Of a DNA stretch of 64,000 nucleotides, positions 27,442-36,458 are shown piece by piece; position 1 is the first letter of the stretch, and every line of letters starts with the position of its first letter. The stretch comes from Flavobacterium sasangense DSM 21067 (GTDB taxonomy: Bacteria; Bacteroidota; Bacteroidia; Flavobacteriales; Flavobacteriaceae). The notes under the pieces are model-generated. The model made no database searches, was not told the origin of the DNA, and saw nothing but the letters and a program-made list of their open reading frames with translations. The position numbers and the translations under genes were made by a program. The stretch is from assembly GCF_000686885.1 (NCBI RefSeq), contig NZ_JMLU01000010.1:1-64000 (forward strand), in the 5' to 3' direction.

Positions 27442-28473
27442 TTACCCCATTTTGGCTTTCATGAAATCAGTAATTAACGAAGCAATTAATTTACCTGTTA
27501 AATGATTGTTTTTAGAATCATCAAGAGCTGGAGCTCCTTCGCAAATATGGAAATAAGAAGCATTTTGATGTTTCCCGAAAAAGTAAGTAAAATGTCGCGC
27601 TTTGTCTACACTAAAACCACTTAATGTCATGGCACTAGAGGGAATATTTGGAATAGCATCTAAATCTAATTCCACTCCAAAAGGTTCGTTTTTAATAAAG
27701 TTAAGTGCGTTTTCTAATTCGGTTTCAAAGTTTTTCTCACGCTTTACCTCTACTTCTTCATAAGTAACATATTTAACTCTCGAAGTTAATTCTTTCAACG
27801 TATTGAAAACACTTTTTGAAACGAAGTTTTCATGTAATCCAAAAACGAAATATTTCTTTAAAAAGCCGTCTTCAAAAGCATAACTGAATCCATTTCCAGA
27901 ATGTCTTCCTTCCAAGATTCTAAAATCGGTATGAGCGTCAAAATTTATAGCATTTACTGGTTTTCCTTTGGCTAAGGCTAAACCTTTTATATTTCCATAA
28001 GCATTATTATGTCCACCACCCACAATAATTGGAATTTTACCAGCATTACAAATTTGGTGTACAATATGTGAAACTTCAATATCTAATTGTTCAACTAATT
28101 TGAAGAGTTCTTTTCTATGTTCTTTGTTGTTTGCATCTAAATTTTGGGCTTTTTCTAGAAGTTCATCTACATTTAATTTGCCTAAAACTAGTAGATTACT
28201 TCCTTTACAAAACTTATTATGTTGAATATTAGCCAAACTTTGTAAAGCACTATCGTAAGCCGAAGCAGCACCAATTCTTCCTAAATTTGCTTTTACTCCA
28301 ATATCTTCTGGTATTCCAAAAAGTACAAATTTAGCTTCGTTGTTGGTTATAAATTCCACAATATCAGTGTCTTTTGGGACTGTGATGATTTTTTCTCCAA
28401 ATTTTATTTCGCCACTTCTGTGGTTCGTTATTTTGGCTAATTCGTTTTGGCTTAAAAGTGTAATATTCTCCAT
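27442..28473 (-). CDS. hutG: Formimidoylglutamase (arginase/HutG family)
   Basis: About 343 residues of the ureohydrolase fold. Binuclear manganese ligands are visible: His in IVGGGHNNAYG, the triad in NFDAHTDFRILEGRHSGNGFSYA and the two Asp of VELDLDAIPNIPSSAMTLSGF. The hut context (hutI 1.4 kb away) favours formimidoylglutamate hydrolysis to glutamate and formamide over arginase or agmatinase. I chose ATG 28473; a longer frame adds seven residues that cover the promoter. A TACTTTTG box lies about 20 bases upstream of the start. Confidence 0.83.
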   Translation of the reverse strand: MENITLLSQNELAKITNHRSGEIKFGEKIITVPKDTDIVEFITNNEAKFVLFGIPEDIGVKANLGRIGAASAYDSALQSLANIQHNKFCKGSNLLVLGKLNVDELLEKAQNLDANNKEHRKELFKLVEQLDIEVSHIVHQICNAGKIPIIVGGGHNNAYGNIKGLALAKGKPVNAINFDAHTDFRILEGRHSGNGFSYAFEDGFLKKYFVFGLHENFVSKSVFNTLKELTSRVKYVTYEEVEVKREKNFETELENALNFIKNEPFGVELDLDAIPNIPSSAMTLSGFSVDKARHFTYFFGKHQNASYFHICEGAPALDDSKNNHLTGKLIASLITDFMKAKMG

Positions 28474-28491
28474 AAAATTAAAAAATGCAAT

Positions 28492-28499
28492 CAAAAGTA
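28492..28499 (-). promoter_or_regulatory. -7 box for hutG
   Basis: TACTTTTG on the minus strand matches TAnnTTTG and lies 18 bases before the chosen hutG start codon. No good TTG is visible at -33. Confidence 0.4.
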
Positions 28500-28549
28500 C
28501 TATTTTTAAATAAAATTCGTTTAAAATTTAGAAAATACTTTAAAAATTG

Positions 28550-28557
28550 TATTTTTG
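28550..28557 (+). promoter_or_regulatory. -7 box for the coiled-coil membrane protein gene
   Basis: TATTTTTG fits TAnnTTTG exactly and lies 33 bases upstream of ATG 28591. It shares the 117-base divergent region with hutG. Confidence 0.45.
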
Positions 28558-28590
28558 GAAAACTTAACATTAACCCAACAATACCAAAAA

Positions 28591-29469
28591 ATGGAAAACA
28601 AATCAAATAATTCCGGATTAAAAGCTGCTGTAGTAGTCTTAGCCTTACTTTTCTTAGGAAGTGTAGGTTATATTTTTAAACTTTCTTCAGATAATAAAGA
28701 GACAGTAACTTCATTAACTACAGAGAAAAATACTTTAGCTGAAGAATTAAAAGCTAAAATTGCAGAATATGACACAATGATTGCTGATAACACGGCATTA
28801 AAAGATGAATTACAAGCTGAACAAGCTAAAATGGTAGCTTTGTTAGAGCAAGTTGAAAAATCGAAAGGTGATGCTGCAGCTATGGCAAAATACAAAAATG
28901 AATACTTCCGTTTAAAAAGAGAAATGGATAATTTAGTAGCTGAAAATAAAACATTGAAAGAACAAAACGTTGCTTTAACATCTAGTTTAGATAGTACAAA
29001 AGTAGTTTTAACAGATGCTAAGAAATTCAATGATACTTTATTAACTCAGAACGAAAGCCTAACTAAAACAGTTGAAAAAGGTTCTAAGCTAGCGGTTTTA
29101 AACTTAAAAGTTTTAGCAGTTAAACAAAAAAGTTCAGGAAAACAAATTGAAACAGACAAAGCTAGCAGAGCAGATGTTTTAAAAGTAAGTTTTTTAATTG
29201 CTGAAAATCAAATTGCTAAGACAGGTTCAAGAGAATATTATGTTCAAATTATTGACAGTAAAAGCAATATTTTAGGAGAAAAGAAAACAATCCCTGCTGG
29301 AGATAAAACGTTAACTTATAGCTTTATTTCTACTGTAAAGTATGAAAACAAAACAGTTCAAGTAAATGAAGAAGTACCTGGAAAAGATTTTGCAAAAGGA
29401 ACTTACTTTGTAAATGTATTTGACAAAAATGCAGAATTAGTTTCTAAAACAAGTTTCGAATTGAAATAA
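28591..29469 (+). CDS. Membrane-anchored coiled-coil protein of unknown function
   Basis: A 292-residue protein. One transmembrane helix near residues 11-29 (AAVVVLALLFLGSVGYIF) is followed by a coiled coil from about 35 to 165 (TTEKNTLAEELKAKIAEYD, KNEYFRLKREMDNLVAENKTL). The C-terminal 110 residues form a beta-rich domain (REYYVQIIDSKSNILGEKKT and FAKGTYFVNVFDKNAELV). It faces the periplasm if the helix is a signal anchor. I chose ATG 28591; an upstream TTG would add 12 residues that overlap the promoter box. Similar flavobacterial proteins are sometimes misnamed ParA-like, but there is no ATPase motif here. Confidence 0.7.
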   Translation: MENKSNNSGLKAAVVVLALLFLGSVGYIFKLSSDNKETVTSLTTEKNTLAEELKAKIAEYDTMIADNTALKDELQAEQAKMVALLEQVEKSKGDAAAMAKYKNEYFRLKREMDNLVAENKTLKEQNVALTSSLDSTKVVLTDAKKFNDTLLTQNESLTKTVEKGSKLAVLNLKVLAVKQKSSGKQIETDKASRADVLKVSFLIAENQIAKTGSREYYVQIIDSKSNILGEKKTIPAGDKTLTYSFISTVKYENKTVQVNEEVPGKDFAKGTYFVNVFDKNAELVSKTSFELK

Positions 29470-29486
29470 TCGTTTTATAAAATTTT

Positions 29487-29522
29487 AAAAGTCCAATGAG
29501 AGTAATTTCATTGGACTTTTTT
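29487..29522. terminator. Bidirectional terminator
   Basis: Perfect 13-base arms, AAAAGTCCAATGA and TCATTGGACTTTT, around an eight-base loop. It lies between the coiled-coil gene and the convergent crcB. Confidence 0.9.
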
Positions 29523-29898
29523 ATAGATATTTTGATAAATAACTTCCAAATCCAACTGCTGAAACAGTTAAAATAATAGAAGTTGCCATATAAATATAAG
29601 CTGTAATTTGGTTGTTGTTTTGAAGTAAATTGTAGTTTTCCAAAGCAAAACTTGAAAAAGTAGTAAAACCTCCACAAAAACCAACAATCAATAAAAACTT
29701 TAACGGATGGTTTTCTGGGAAGTATTTTCCTAAATAACCGATGAATAAACCAATAAGTAAACTTCCTAAAATATTCACTAAAAAGGTACTTAAAGGAAAC
29801 GAACTTTGAAAATATTTAGAAGTTAACCAATGAGTCAAGTATCTAAGAACACTTCCCATGGCGCCTCCAATTCCAACAAGTAAAAGAGTTTTAATCAT
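29521..29898 (-). CDS. crcB: Fluoride efflux channel CrcB (Fluc)
   Basis: A 125-residue four-helix membrane protein. The start GIGGAMGSVLRYLTHW is the Fluc N-terminal motif, LSTFLVNILGSLLIGLF carries the conserved Asn of the pore and GFCGGFTTFSSFALE holds the phenylalanine track. It dimerises in the inner membrane and lets toxic fluoride leave. It begins one base after the hutI stop codon, so it is co-transcribed with hutI. I see no fluoride riboswitch upstream, and none is expected within an operon. Confidence 0.92.
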   Translation of the reverse strand: MIKTLLLVGIGGAMGSVLRYLTHWLTSKYFQSSFPLSTFLVNILGSLLIGLFIGYLGKYFPENHPLKFLLIVGFCGGFTTFSSFALENYNLLQNNNQITAYIYMATSIILTVSAVGFGSYLSKYL

Positions 29899-29899
29899 A

Positions 29900-31135
29900 T
29901 TAAATAAATTTACCTTCTATCATTACCTTATCAATTAAATTTGTTCCAAAAGCATAAGGCAATTGGTAAAAACTCATGATTGGTTTTGTGATGATGAGAT
30001 TTGCTTTTTTCCCTTTTGTTATGCTTCCGTGCGTTTTTGAAATTCCCATCGCGTAAGCACCATTTATTGTAGCTGCGTTGATGGCTTCTTCCGGAGTCAT
30101 TTTCATTTTGATGCAAGCCGTTGCCACTACAAAATTCATATTTCCTGATGGAGTAGTGCCAGGGTTATAATCGGTAGCCAAAGCTAATGGTAAACCTGCA
30201 TTCATCATTTTTCTTGCTGGAGTATAAGGAATACTAATAAAATAGGAACAACTTGGTAAAGCCACTGGCATGGTTTTGCTGTTATTCAATACTTCAATAT
30301 CTTCATCAGTTACAATTTCTAAATGATCAACAGATAATGCACCATTTTCAACGCAAGCTTTAATTCCGTCGATTGCGGTGAATTGGTTGACGTGAATTTT
30401 TGGTTCTAATCCATACTTTCTACCAGCTTCCATAATTTTAATGGTTTCTTCTACTGAAAAATAACCAGTTTCAAGGAATGCATCAATGTAGTCAGCTAAA
30501 TTTTCGGAAGCAATTTTGGGTAACATTTCATTAATAATCAAATCGATGTAGGCTGAATGATTTTCTTTGTATTCCATTGGAAAAGCATGAGCGCCAAGAA
30601 ATGTAGCTTTTATAGCAATCGGATAATTTTCTTTTAAACGTTTGATAACGCGCAACATTTTCAATTCGCCTTTCACAGTTAATCCATAACCTGATTTAAT
30701 TTCTACCGCACCCGTTCCTTGTTGTATGACTTCTTCTAAACGTAATTTTGATTGCTCATAAATTTCATCTTCTGAAGTTTCGTTTAGTTTTTTAGCCGAA
30801 TTTAAAATTCCGCCACCACGATTGGCTATTTCCTCGTATGACAAGCCATTAATTCTATCTACAAATTCCTGAATTCTATTTCCAGCATACACAATGTGTG
30901 TGTGACTATCTACCCACGTTGGTAAAATTACTTGTCCGGTTGCATCAATAATTTTCGCATCAGAAAGTTTTGGACAATTATCCATTGAACCAAAATCGGA
31001 AATGATATTATTTTCAATTAAAAGATAAGCATTATCAATTTTAGGCAATATTGCCATATCGGTTCCAGAAATTTTATCAATTTCAACTTCTCTAATTTGT
31101 AATAGTTCTTTTATGTTGATGAATAACGTTTGCAT
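29900..31135 (-). CDS. hutI: Imidazolonepropionase
   Basis: A 411-residue amidohydrolase that opens imidazolone propionate to formimidoylglutamate in histidine breakdown. It shows the metal pair HTHIVYAG after LPTWVDS, the GRGG-like NRGGGILNSA substrate loop, GAVEIKSGYGLTVKGELKML, HVNQFT (metal His), SVDHLE and the final Asp in LALATDYNPGTTPSGNM. ATG 31135 gives the usual family length and starts MQTLFINIKEL; a longer frame would add 30 residues with no homology to the family. crcB follows with a one-base gap, an unusual partner for a hut gene. Confidence 0.93.
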   Translation of the reverse strand: MQTLFINIKELLQIREVEIDKISGTDMAILPKIDNAYLLIENNIISDFGSMDNCPKLSDAKIIDATGQVILPTWVDSHTHIVYAGNRIQEFVDRINGLSYEEIANRGGGILNSAKKLNETSEDEIYEQSKLRLEEVIQQGTGAVEIKSGYGLTVKGELKMLRVIKRLKENYPIAIKATFLGAHAFPMEYKENHSAYIDLIINEMLPKIASENLADYIDAFLETGYFSVEETIKIMEAGRKYGLEPKIHVNQFTAIDGIKACVENGALSVDHLEIVTDEDIEVLNNSKTMPVALPSCSYFISIPYTPARKMMNAGLPLALATDYNPGTTPSGNMNFVVATACIKMKMTPEEAINAATINGAYAMGISKTHGSITKGKKANLIITKPIMSFYQLPYAFGTNLIDKVMIEGKFI

Positions 31136-31205
31136 TGAAAATAAATTTTCGTAAAAATACTTCTCATTTTTAAAAACTCCTATCTTTATATAAAATTTGT
31201 TTGTT

Positions 31206-32276
31206 TTGAGAAAAATTAAATACAAGAAAGGAAGAAAAGTTCATCCAAGCACTTTGGAATATACAGGTATTCATAAAGATACACCAACAGAAATGCAAAT
31301 GTTTGTTTATAATACAGATGACGTTATAGAATTTCAACAATGTGAACCTCATGACTTAGATGCCAATATTGATGCTTTAAAAGTGAATTGGATTAACATT
31401 CATGGTTTAAATAATCATACATTTATTGAAAAAGTAGGAGCTAAGTTTGAAGCAGATTATTTTATTATAAGTGATATTTTAAATACTACAAAGCGAACAA
31501 GAATTGAAGAATATCATAATATTTTATTTTTTAATGTTAAATCGCTATTACCTCAAAAAAAGTCAGATAATATTAGTGTAGAGCAAATTAGTTTTTTATT
31601 AAAGGATAATGTTTTGTTATCTTTTCAAGAAAAAAGAAGCGATTTTTTTACACACATTAGAGAACGAATTAGAACAAATTCTGGAGTCGTACGAACAAAA
31701 AAAGCAGACTATTTATTGTATTTGTTATTAGATGCGATAATTGAAAATTTTTATATTACCATTGAAAGTGAAGAAAATAAAGTGGATGATTTAATTGATT
31801 TGTCAAAGAAAAATACGAATCCAGAAGTTTTAGAATTGATTGAAAAACATCGGGATAATTTCAATTTTTTAAAACGTTCGATTATTCCATTACGCGATTC
31901 TTTGTATTCTATCAAAAGCATTAAAGATGATAATGTTTTCAATGATATTCAGCATGAAAATTTTACGTTTTTCTCACGATTACACCAAAAATGTTTAGAA
32001 TTATTAGAACAAATAGATTCTGATTTAATTACTTTAGATAGTACATCAAATTATTTTTTCTCAGCTCAGAACCATAAAATGAATCAGGTTATGAAGACTT
32101 TAACGGTGGTTTCGATGTTCTTTTTACCTTTAACTTTTATCGTTGGGGTTTATGGTCAGAACTTTAAAAACTTACCTGAGTTAGAGTGGGAGTATGGCTA
32201 TTTTATTATTTGGGGAATAATGTTAGCAGTTGTTGCGGTAATGTTTATATATTTTAAAATCAAAAAGTGGTTTTAG
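31206..32276 (+). CDS. corA: CorA-family divalent cation transporter with GQN instead of GMN
   Basis: A 356-residue CorA homologue: a large cytoplasmic alpha/beta N-terminal domain, a long stalk helix and two C-terminal membrane helices (about residues 290-312 and 330-350). The loop between them normally reads YGMNF, the selectivity filter, but here it reads YGQNF (codons at 32151-32165; CAG for Gln at 32157-32159). The following KNLPELEW is otherwise conserved. It presumably carries magnesium or a related divalent ion. No ATG fits: I choose TTG 31206 because RKIKYKKGRKVHPSTLEYTG is the usual start of flavobacterial homologues. Divergent from hutI. Confidence 0.85.
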   Translation: MRKIKYKKGRKVHPSTLEYTGIHKDTPTEMQMFVYNTDDVIEFQQCEPHDLDANIDALKVNWINIHGLNNHTFIEKVGAKFEADYFIISDILNTTKRTRIEEYHNILFFNVKSLLPQKKSDNISVEQISFLLKDNVLLSFQEKRSDFFTHIRERIRTNSGVVRTKKADYLLYLLLDAIIENFYITIESEENKVDDLIDLSKKNTNPEVLELIEKHRDNFNFLKRSIIPLRDSLYSIKSIKDDNVFNDIQHENFTFFSRLHQKCLELLEQIDSDLITLDSTSNYFFSAQNHKMNQVMKTLTVVSMFFLPLTFIVGVYGQNFKNLPELEWEYGYFIIWGIMLAVVAVMFIYFKIKKWF

Positions 32277-32358
32277 GGTAAAAATAATAGCAATTATATT
32301 GTCAAAAATAAATATTCCTATTATCTTTGACAAGAATTCATAAATTCCGGAAAATATT

Positions 32359-32529
32359 ATGTTTGAATTTCAACAGTACCTAGGTTTTTTACTTTTCTTA
32401 ACCATATTAACTATTGGTTTTTGGTTGATGATATTCTTAGTAGGATTTGTTCACTATTGGTTGGGCGGAGCTATCATGGAATTGATTAAAGAGAAAAGAG
32501 CTAAAAGACAAGCTGAATTAGAAGGATAA
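32359..32529 (+). CDS. Small membrane protein, 56 residues
   Basis: ATG 32359 opens a 56-codon frame. Residues about 8-37 are hydrophobic (FLLFLTILTIGFWLMIFLVG), followed by a basic, helical tail (ELIKEKRAKRQAELEG). It would be a single-span or re-entrant membrane microprotein with a charged cytoplasmic end. It is followed directly by a strong terminator, 21 bases after its stop, which supports it as a real gene. It lies in the 325-base gap between corA and the TonB-dependent receptor. I recognise no family. Confidence 0.65.
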   Translation: MFEFQQYLGFLLFLTILTIGFWLMIFLVGFVHYWLGGAIMELIKEKRAKRQAELEG

Positions 32530-32550
32530 ATTTCTTTTAATTTTTAAAAT

Positions 32551-32582
32551 AAAAAGTCCCGATTTAATCGGGACTTTTTTTA
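32551..32582. terminator. Bidirectional terminator
   Basis: Perfect 13-base arms, AAAAAGTCCCGAT and ATCGGGACTTTTT, around a three-base loop. It serves the small membrane protein gene and the convergent receptor gene. Confidence 0.9.
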
Positions 32583-32601
32583 TTTGTAATGGTTTTGGAA
32601 A

Positions 32602-35052
32602 TTATGGTCTTCCCATAAAATCTCCTTCACCACCATTATCTTCTCTTCTAGGTTGTCTTTCTTTTTCGTTTTTCTGTTTGTTAAAACGGTATGTAAAAGT
32701 TACCATAACTTGTCTTACTCTCCATTGCATTTCGCTGTAAGAGTTTACCACGTTTGGAATATTAGTTTCCATAATTCTTTTTCTTGAATTGAAAACATCG
32801 CTCACATTTAATGAAATACTTGCTTTGTCTTTTAAAACATCCTTACTAAACGCTAAATTCATTGAAGCAACACCTAGTGATTTTCCTTGAGCGTTTGATT
32901 GTGGAGCATTGTAAGTAGCATTTGTTTGCCAATCGATTTTGTAAGGAAGTGTAATTTTTGATGAAATTCTTGCAAACCAAGTTAAAGCTACATTATCAAA
33001 ATTTTGATTAATAGTATTTCCTAAATAATCTACATAAGAATAGTCACCTTGAGTTTCATTTCTAAAAGCATTAAAGTTACCATTTAGTCTCCACCATTTG
33101 TAAGGTGTATAGTTTAAATTAAATTCAAAACCAGTTCTGTATTCTTTTGATAAGTTAATAGGCGTACTTAAAATTACAGGAACTCCTTCAACGAATAATC
33201 CTGATTCTTTTCTAATGAATTGAAAAGCATCATTTGTGATATTGATATAAGCTGAAGTATTAAATGTTAACTTTTTCCATTTTTTAAGGTAACCTAAGTC
33301 AATAGCATCTGTGTAGGATGGATTAATATCTGGGTTACCTTGGAAGATATTAATGTTACTTGATAAAGATGAAACAGGATTTAAGAAACGTCCTCTAGGA
33401 CGGTTAATTCTTTTACTGTAACTTAAACTAACTGAACTCGATTCAGAAAATTCGTAATTAAAAGTAGCTGATGGGAATAAGTTGTTGTATTTTTTAGTGT
33501 TGTAATCGTTTAATGATAATGAATTTACTTCAATGTGGCTGTCTTCAAAGCGCAAACCAAAGAAGTAAGAGAATTTATTAATTTTAGAACCGTATTGAGT
33601 ATAAAGTGCATTTACATTTTCTACATATTCTAATGTGTTAGAAAAGTCGGAAACAGGAGTAACCACAAAATCAGTTAAGTTCTTTTGAAAACTTCCTCTA
33701 TAACCTGCTTCAAAACGGCCGTTTTTACCAATTGGTAAAACATAGTCGGTTTGAATCAAATTTCTTTGTTGTTTGTTTTTATTTGATGTTCCTTGAGTTG
33801 TTAAAGAAGCAGGATCATCTAAAATTTGATCATAAATAGTTGCAAATTCATTTTCTCTGTTTTGAGATGTAGCAAAATCAACTGTTAATTTATGGTCGTC
33901 TTTCTTGAATTTTTTAGTAAAGTTTGAAGAGTATTCGATACTGAATTCATCACTTTTTTGATCGTTTAAACGATTTCTTACAAAGGTTGGATTATTTGAA
34001 GCATCAAAATTGTAAAAGAAAACATTATCTGGATTTTTTCCGTTATTTTCTCTAAATGTTAACGCATTGGTCCAAGTTAATGATTTTGATAAATTTAAAT
34101 CAATACCAAAGTTAGCATTGTAACCTTCACTTAATCTTTCATTTGTTCTTCTTTCTTTAATAAAACGACTCGTTGAACCATCTGCATTAAAGTATTCGGC
34201 GTCAACTAAAGAATTTCCTGGATTATTTCTATAATTATATCCTATGTTAGAAAATAAATTATAATCATCACTTTTCTTATTTAAATTAATGCTGGTTCCA
34301 TAAGTTTCAGGATCACCTGCATTTACCATTACAGAACCATTAACACCATTTGCTTTTCCTTTTCTTAAAACAATATTAATGATACCGCCACCGCCTTCTG
34401 CATCATAACGTGCTGATGGATTAGTAATAACTTCTACTTTTTCAACAGCATCGGCTGGTAAAAGTTTTAAGGCATCTGCAATATTTATTCCAGCTAAACC
34501 AGAAGGTTTTCCGTCAATTAATATTTTTACATTTTCATTACCTCTTAAAGCTACAGTTCCTTCAGCATCAACAGTTACAGATGGTACATTGTCTAATACA
34601 TCGCTTACAGTTCCACCTTTTACCATCATATCTTTCCCTACGTTGTAAACCCTTTTATCAAGTTTAATTTCAACTGTAGATTTTTCGGCAACAACTTCAA
34701 TTTCATTTAATTGTGCTACATCGGCTTCCATTTGAATTGTGCCTAAGTTGGAGTCAGCATTAAATACTTTTTGTGGAATTGTTACCGTTTTAAACGAAAT
34801 AAATTCAGCTCTAACATTGTAATTCCCTGCAATTACTTCAAATTTAAAAACACCATTTTCATCGGTAATACCACCAGAAAGTTGTTTAGTTGTACTATTT
34901 TCGAATACAATTGTAGCGTATTCTAGAGGAAGATTAGTTCCTTTTTCAATGACCTTACCAGAAACAGTAATTTTTTTTCCTTCAGGACGCTGTGCAAAAG
35001 CAGTTAGACTTAAGAATAATGTTAAGGCAACAGTAAGAATTTTCTTGTTCAT
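32602..35052 (-). CDS. TonB-dependent outer membrane receptor with carboxypeptidase-like N-terminal domain
   Basis: An 816-residue outer membrane protein. A signal peptide (1-21, ending TAFAQ) leads to a carboxypeptidase-regulatory-like beta sandwich (KKITVSGKVIEKGTNLPLEY onwards, about 30-110), a plug domain (VSDVLDNVPSVTVDAEGTVALRGNENVKILIDGKPSG; EVITNPSARYDAEGGGGIINIVLRKG) and an outer-membrane beta-barrel family domain. The end is low in complexity and rich in Arg and Glu after the last strand (VMVTFTYRFN). This is the 'outer membrane beta-barrel protein' subgroup rather than a SusC with SusD partner: no SusD is adjacent. ATG 35052 starts the signal peptide. Substrate unknown. Confidence 0.9.
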   Translation of the reverse strand: MNKKILTVALTLFLSLTAFAQRPEGKKITVSGKVIEKGTNLPLEYATIVFENSTTKQLSGGITDENGVFKFEVIAGNYNVRAEFISFKTVTIPQKVFNADSNLGTIQMEADVAQLNEIEVVAEKSTVEIKLDKRVYNVGKDMMVKGGTVSDVLDNVPSVTVDAEGTVALRGNENVKILIDGKPSGLAGINIADALKLLPADAVEKVEVITNPSARYDAEGGGGIINIVLRKGKANGVNGSVMVNAGDPETYGTSINLNKKSDDYNLFSNIGYNYRNNPGNSLVDAEYFNADGSTSRFIKERRTNERLSEGYNANFGIDLNLSKSLTWTNALTFRENNGKNPDNVFFYNFDASNNPTFVRNRLNDQKSDEFSIEYSSNFTKKFKKDDHKLTVDFATSQNRENEFATIYDQILDDPASLTTQGTSNKNKQQRNLIQTDYVLPIGKNGRFEAGYRGSFQKNLTDFVVTPVSDFSNTLEYVENVNALYTQYGSKINKFSYFFGLRFEDSHIEVNSLSLNDYNTKKYNNLFPSATFNYEFSESSSVSLSYSKRINRPRGRFLNPVSSLSSNINIFQGNPDINPSYTDAIDLGYLKKWKKLTFNTSAYINITNDAFQFIRKESGLFVEGVPVILSTPINLSKEYRTGFEFNLNYTPYKWWRLNGNFNAFRNETQGDYSYVDYLGNTINQNFDNVALTWFARISSKITLPYKIDWQTNATYNAPQSNAQGKSLGVASMNLAFSKDVLKDKASISLNVSDVFNSRKRIMETNIPNVVNSYSEMQWRVRQVMVTFTYRFNKQKNEKERQPRREDNGGEGDFMGRP

Positions 35053-35127
35053 AATATATTTTTTCAAATAAGACTGCAAAAGTAACTTTTGGTTTAGCCT
35101 TAGTTTCCTAAATCTTTGTTAAAACTA

Positions 35128-35469
35128 CTAGAGGATTTCGTTAATCTTTTCTTTTGGTCTTGCAATAACTGCTTTATTACCATTAACAATGATTGGACGT
35201 TCAATTAATTTTGGATTTTGGAGCATAGCTTCAATGATTTGAGTATCACTTAAATCTTTCCCTTTATAGTTTTCAATCCAAATACTTTCTTTGGTTCTAA
35301 CAAGTTCTATAGGTTTGATATTCAGTTTTTTGATTACTTCTTTTAGTTCTTTTTCTGTAAAAGGTTCATCAAGGTATTTTCTAATTTCAAAAGGTTGATT
35401 TAAGTTTTCGATTTCGCACAAACCTTCTCTCGATTTAGTACATCTTGGATTATGGTAAATAGTTATCAT
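35128..35469 (-). CDS. ArsC/Spx-type thioredoxin-fold protein (arsenate reductase family)
   Basis: A 113-residue ArsC-family protein. MITIYHNPRCTKSREGLC places the catalytic Cys at residue 10, and the Arg of KLIERPIIV is conserved, as in glutaredoxin-dependent arsenate reductases. The family also contains YfgD-like members with unproven activity, and no ars operon is near, so arsenate reduction is likely but not proven. ATG 35469 fits the family start; the longer frame adds 15 residues without homology. Divergent from the CPBP gene. Confidence 0.85.
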   Translation of the reverse strand: MITIYHNPRCTKSREGLCEIENLNQPFEIRKYLDEPFTEKELKEVIKKLNIKPIELVRTKESIWIENYKGKDLSDTQIIEAMLQNPKLIERPIIVNGNKAVIARPKEKINEIL

Positions 35470-35534
35470 GTTTTCTTTTTCACAAAGAAATAAAAAATAG
35501 TACTTTAGTAGCAAACTTAATTCGTTTAAAAGTT

Positions 35535-36458
35535 ATGTATATCGAACAATTAAAATTTAAAAAAGTTAACTTATTTTCTTATTTGCCAATTCCTTTGGGT
35601 TTTATTTTATTGATGCTTTTCAATTTTCTTATGTCTGAAGGTGTAGATACTAATGAGGTTATTCAACAGACTATCAAAATGATAGGTGTAAATTTAACTT
35701 TTGTAGCACTTGTAGGACCTTTGGCATTTGGATTATTGATTGTTTTATTTTGGGTCAAATTCGTTCAAGGACAATCAATAACTAGTTTGACAACTTCACG
35801 TAAAAAAATCGATTGGAAACGCGTTTTTTTCTCTTTCTTCCTATGGGGAAGCGTTACTACTTTAATGATTTTAGCGCTTTATTTTACCCAACCTGAGAAT
35901 TTTGTTTGGAATTTTAATCCTGAGAAATTTTTTATTTTTCTTGTGTTAGCCGTTGTTTTAGTTCCAATGCAAACTAGTTTTGAAGAGTATCTTTTTAGAG
36001 GTCATATGATGCAAGGAATTGGTTTAGCAACAAATAGCAGATTAATTCCTTTAATTATTACATCTGTGTTGTTTGGTTTAATGCACATTGCTAATCCTGA
36101 AGTTGAAAAAATAGGTTATATCATTATGTTATATTATATTGGAACTGGTTTTTTCTTAGGGATTATGACTTTAATGGACGAAGGTCTTGAATTAGCTTTA
36201 GGATTTCACGCGGCTAATAATTTGGTTGGAGCTTTATTACTAACAGCAGATTGGACGGCATTTCAAACCAATTCTATTTTAAAAGATTTGTCAGAACCAT
36301 CAGCTGGCTTCGATGTTTTAACTCCAGTTTTTGTAATATTTCCAATCTTACTTTTAATTTTTTCCAAAGTTTATGGTTGGAACAATTGGAAAGAAAAATT
36401 GACAGGAAAATTAATAGAAAATAACAAAGAAATTGATTTCGATGATTCCAAATTATAG
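35535..36458 (+). CDS. CPBP family intramembrane glutamic protease
   Basis: A 307-residue polytopic membrane protein of the CPBP/Rce1 family. The catalytic elements are EEYLFRG (Glu150-Glu151 and Arg155), His184 in FGLMHIANP, and His225/Asn229 in GFHAANN. About seven or eight hydrophobic segments are visible. Members process prenylated proteins in eukaryotes and various peptides, including bacteriocin-related ones, in bacteria; the substrate here is unknown. Its last 17 bases overlap the start of the next gene, so the two are translated from one mRNA. Confidence 0.9.
   Translation: MYIEQLKFKKVNLFSYLPIPLGFILLMLFNFLMSEGVDTNEVIQQTIKMIGVNLTFVALVGPLAFGLLIVLFWVKFVQGQSITSLTTSRKKIDWKRVFFSFFLWGSVTTLMILALYFTQPENFVWNFNPEKFFIFLVLAVVLVPMQTSFEEYLFRGHMMQGIGLATNSRLIPLIITSVLFGLMHIANPEVEKIGYIIMLYYIGTGFFLGIMTLMDEGLELALGFHAANNLVGALLLTADWTAFQTNSILKDLSEPSAGFDVLTPVFVIFPILLLIFSKVYGWNNWKEKLTGKLIENNKEIDFDDSKL

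Noticed and set aside
28668..29030. 120-residue minus-strand ORF
   Set aside because: Antisense shadow of the coiled-coil membrane protein; its Ser/Phe-rich composition is the usual mirror of a Lys/Glu-rich gene.
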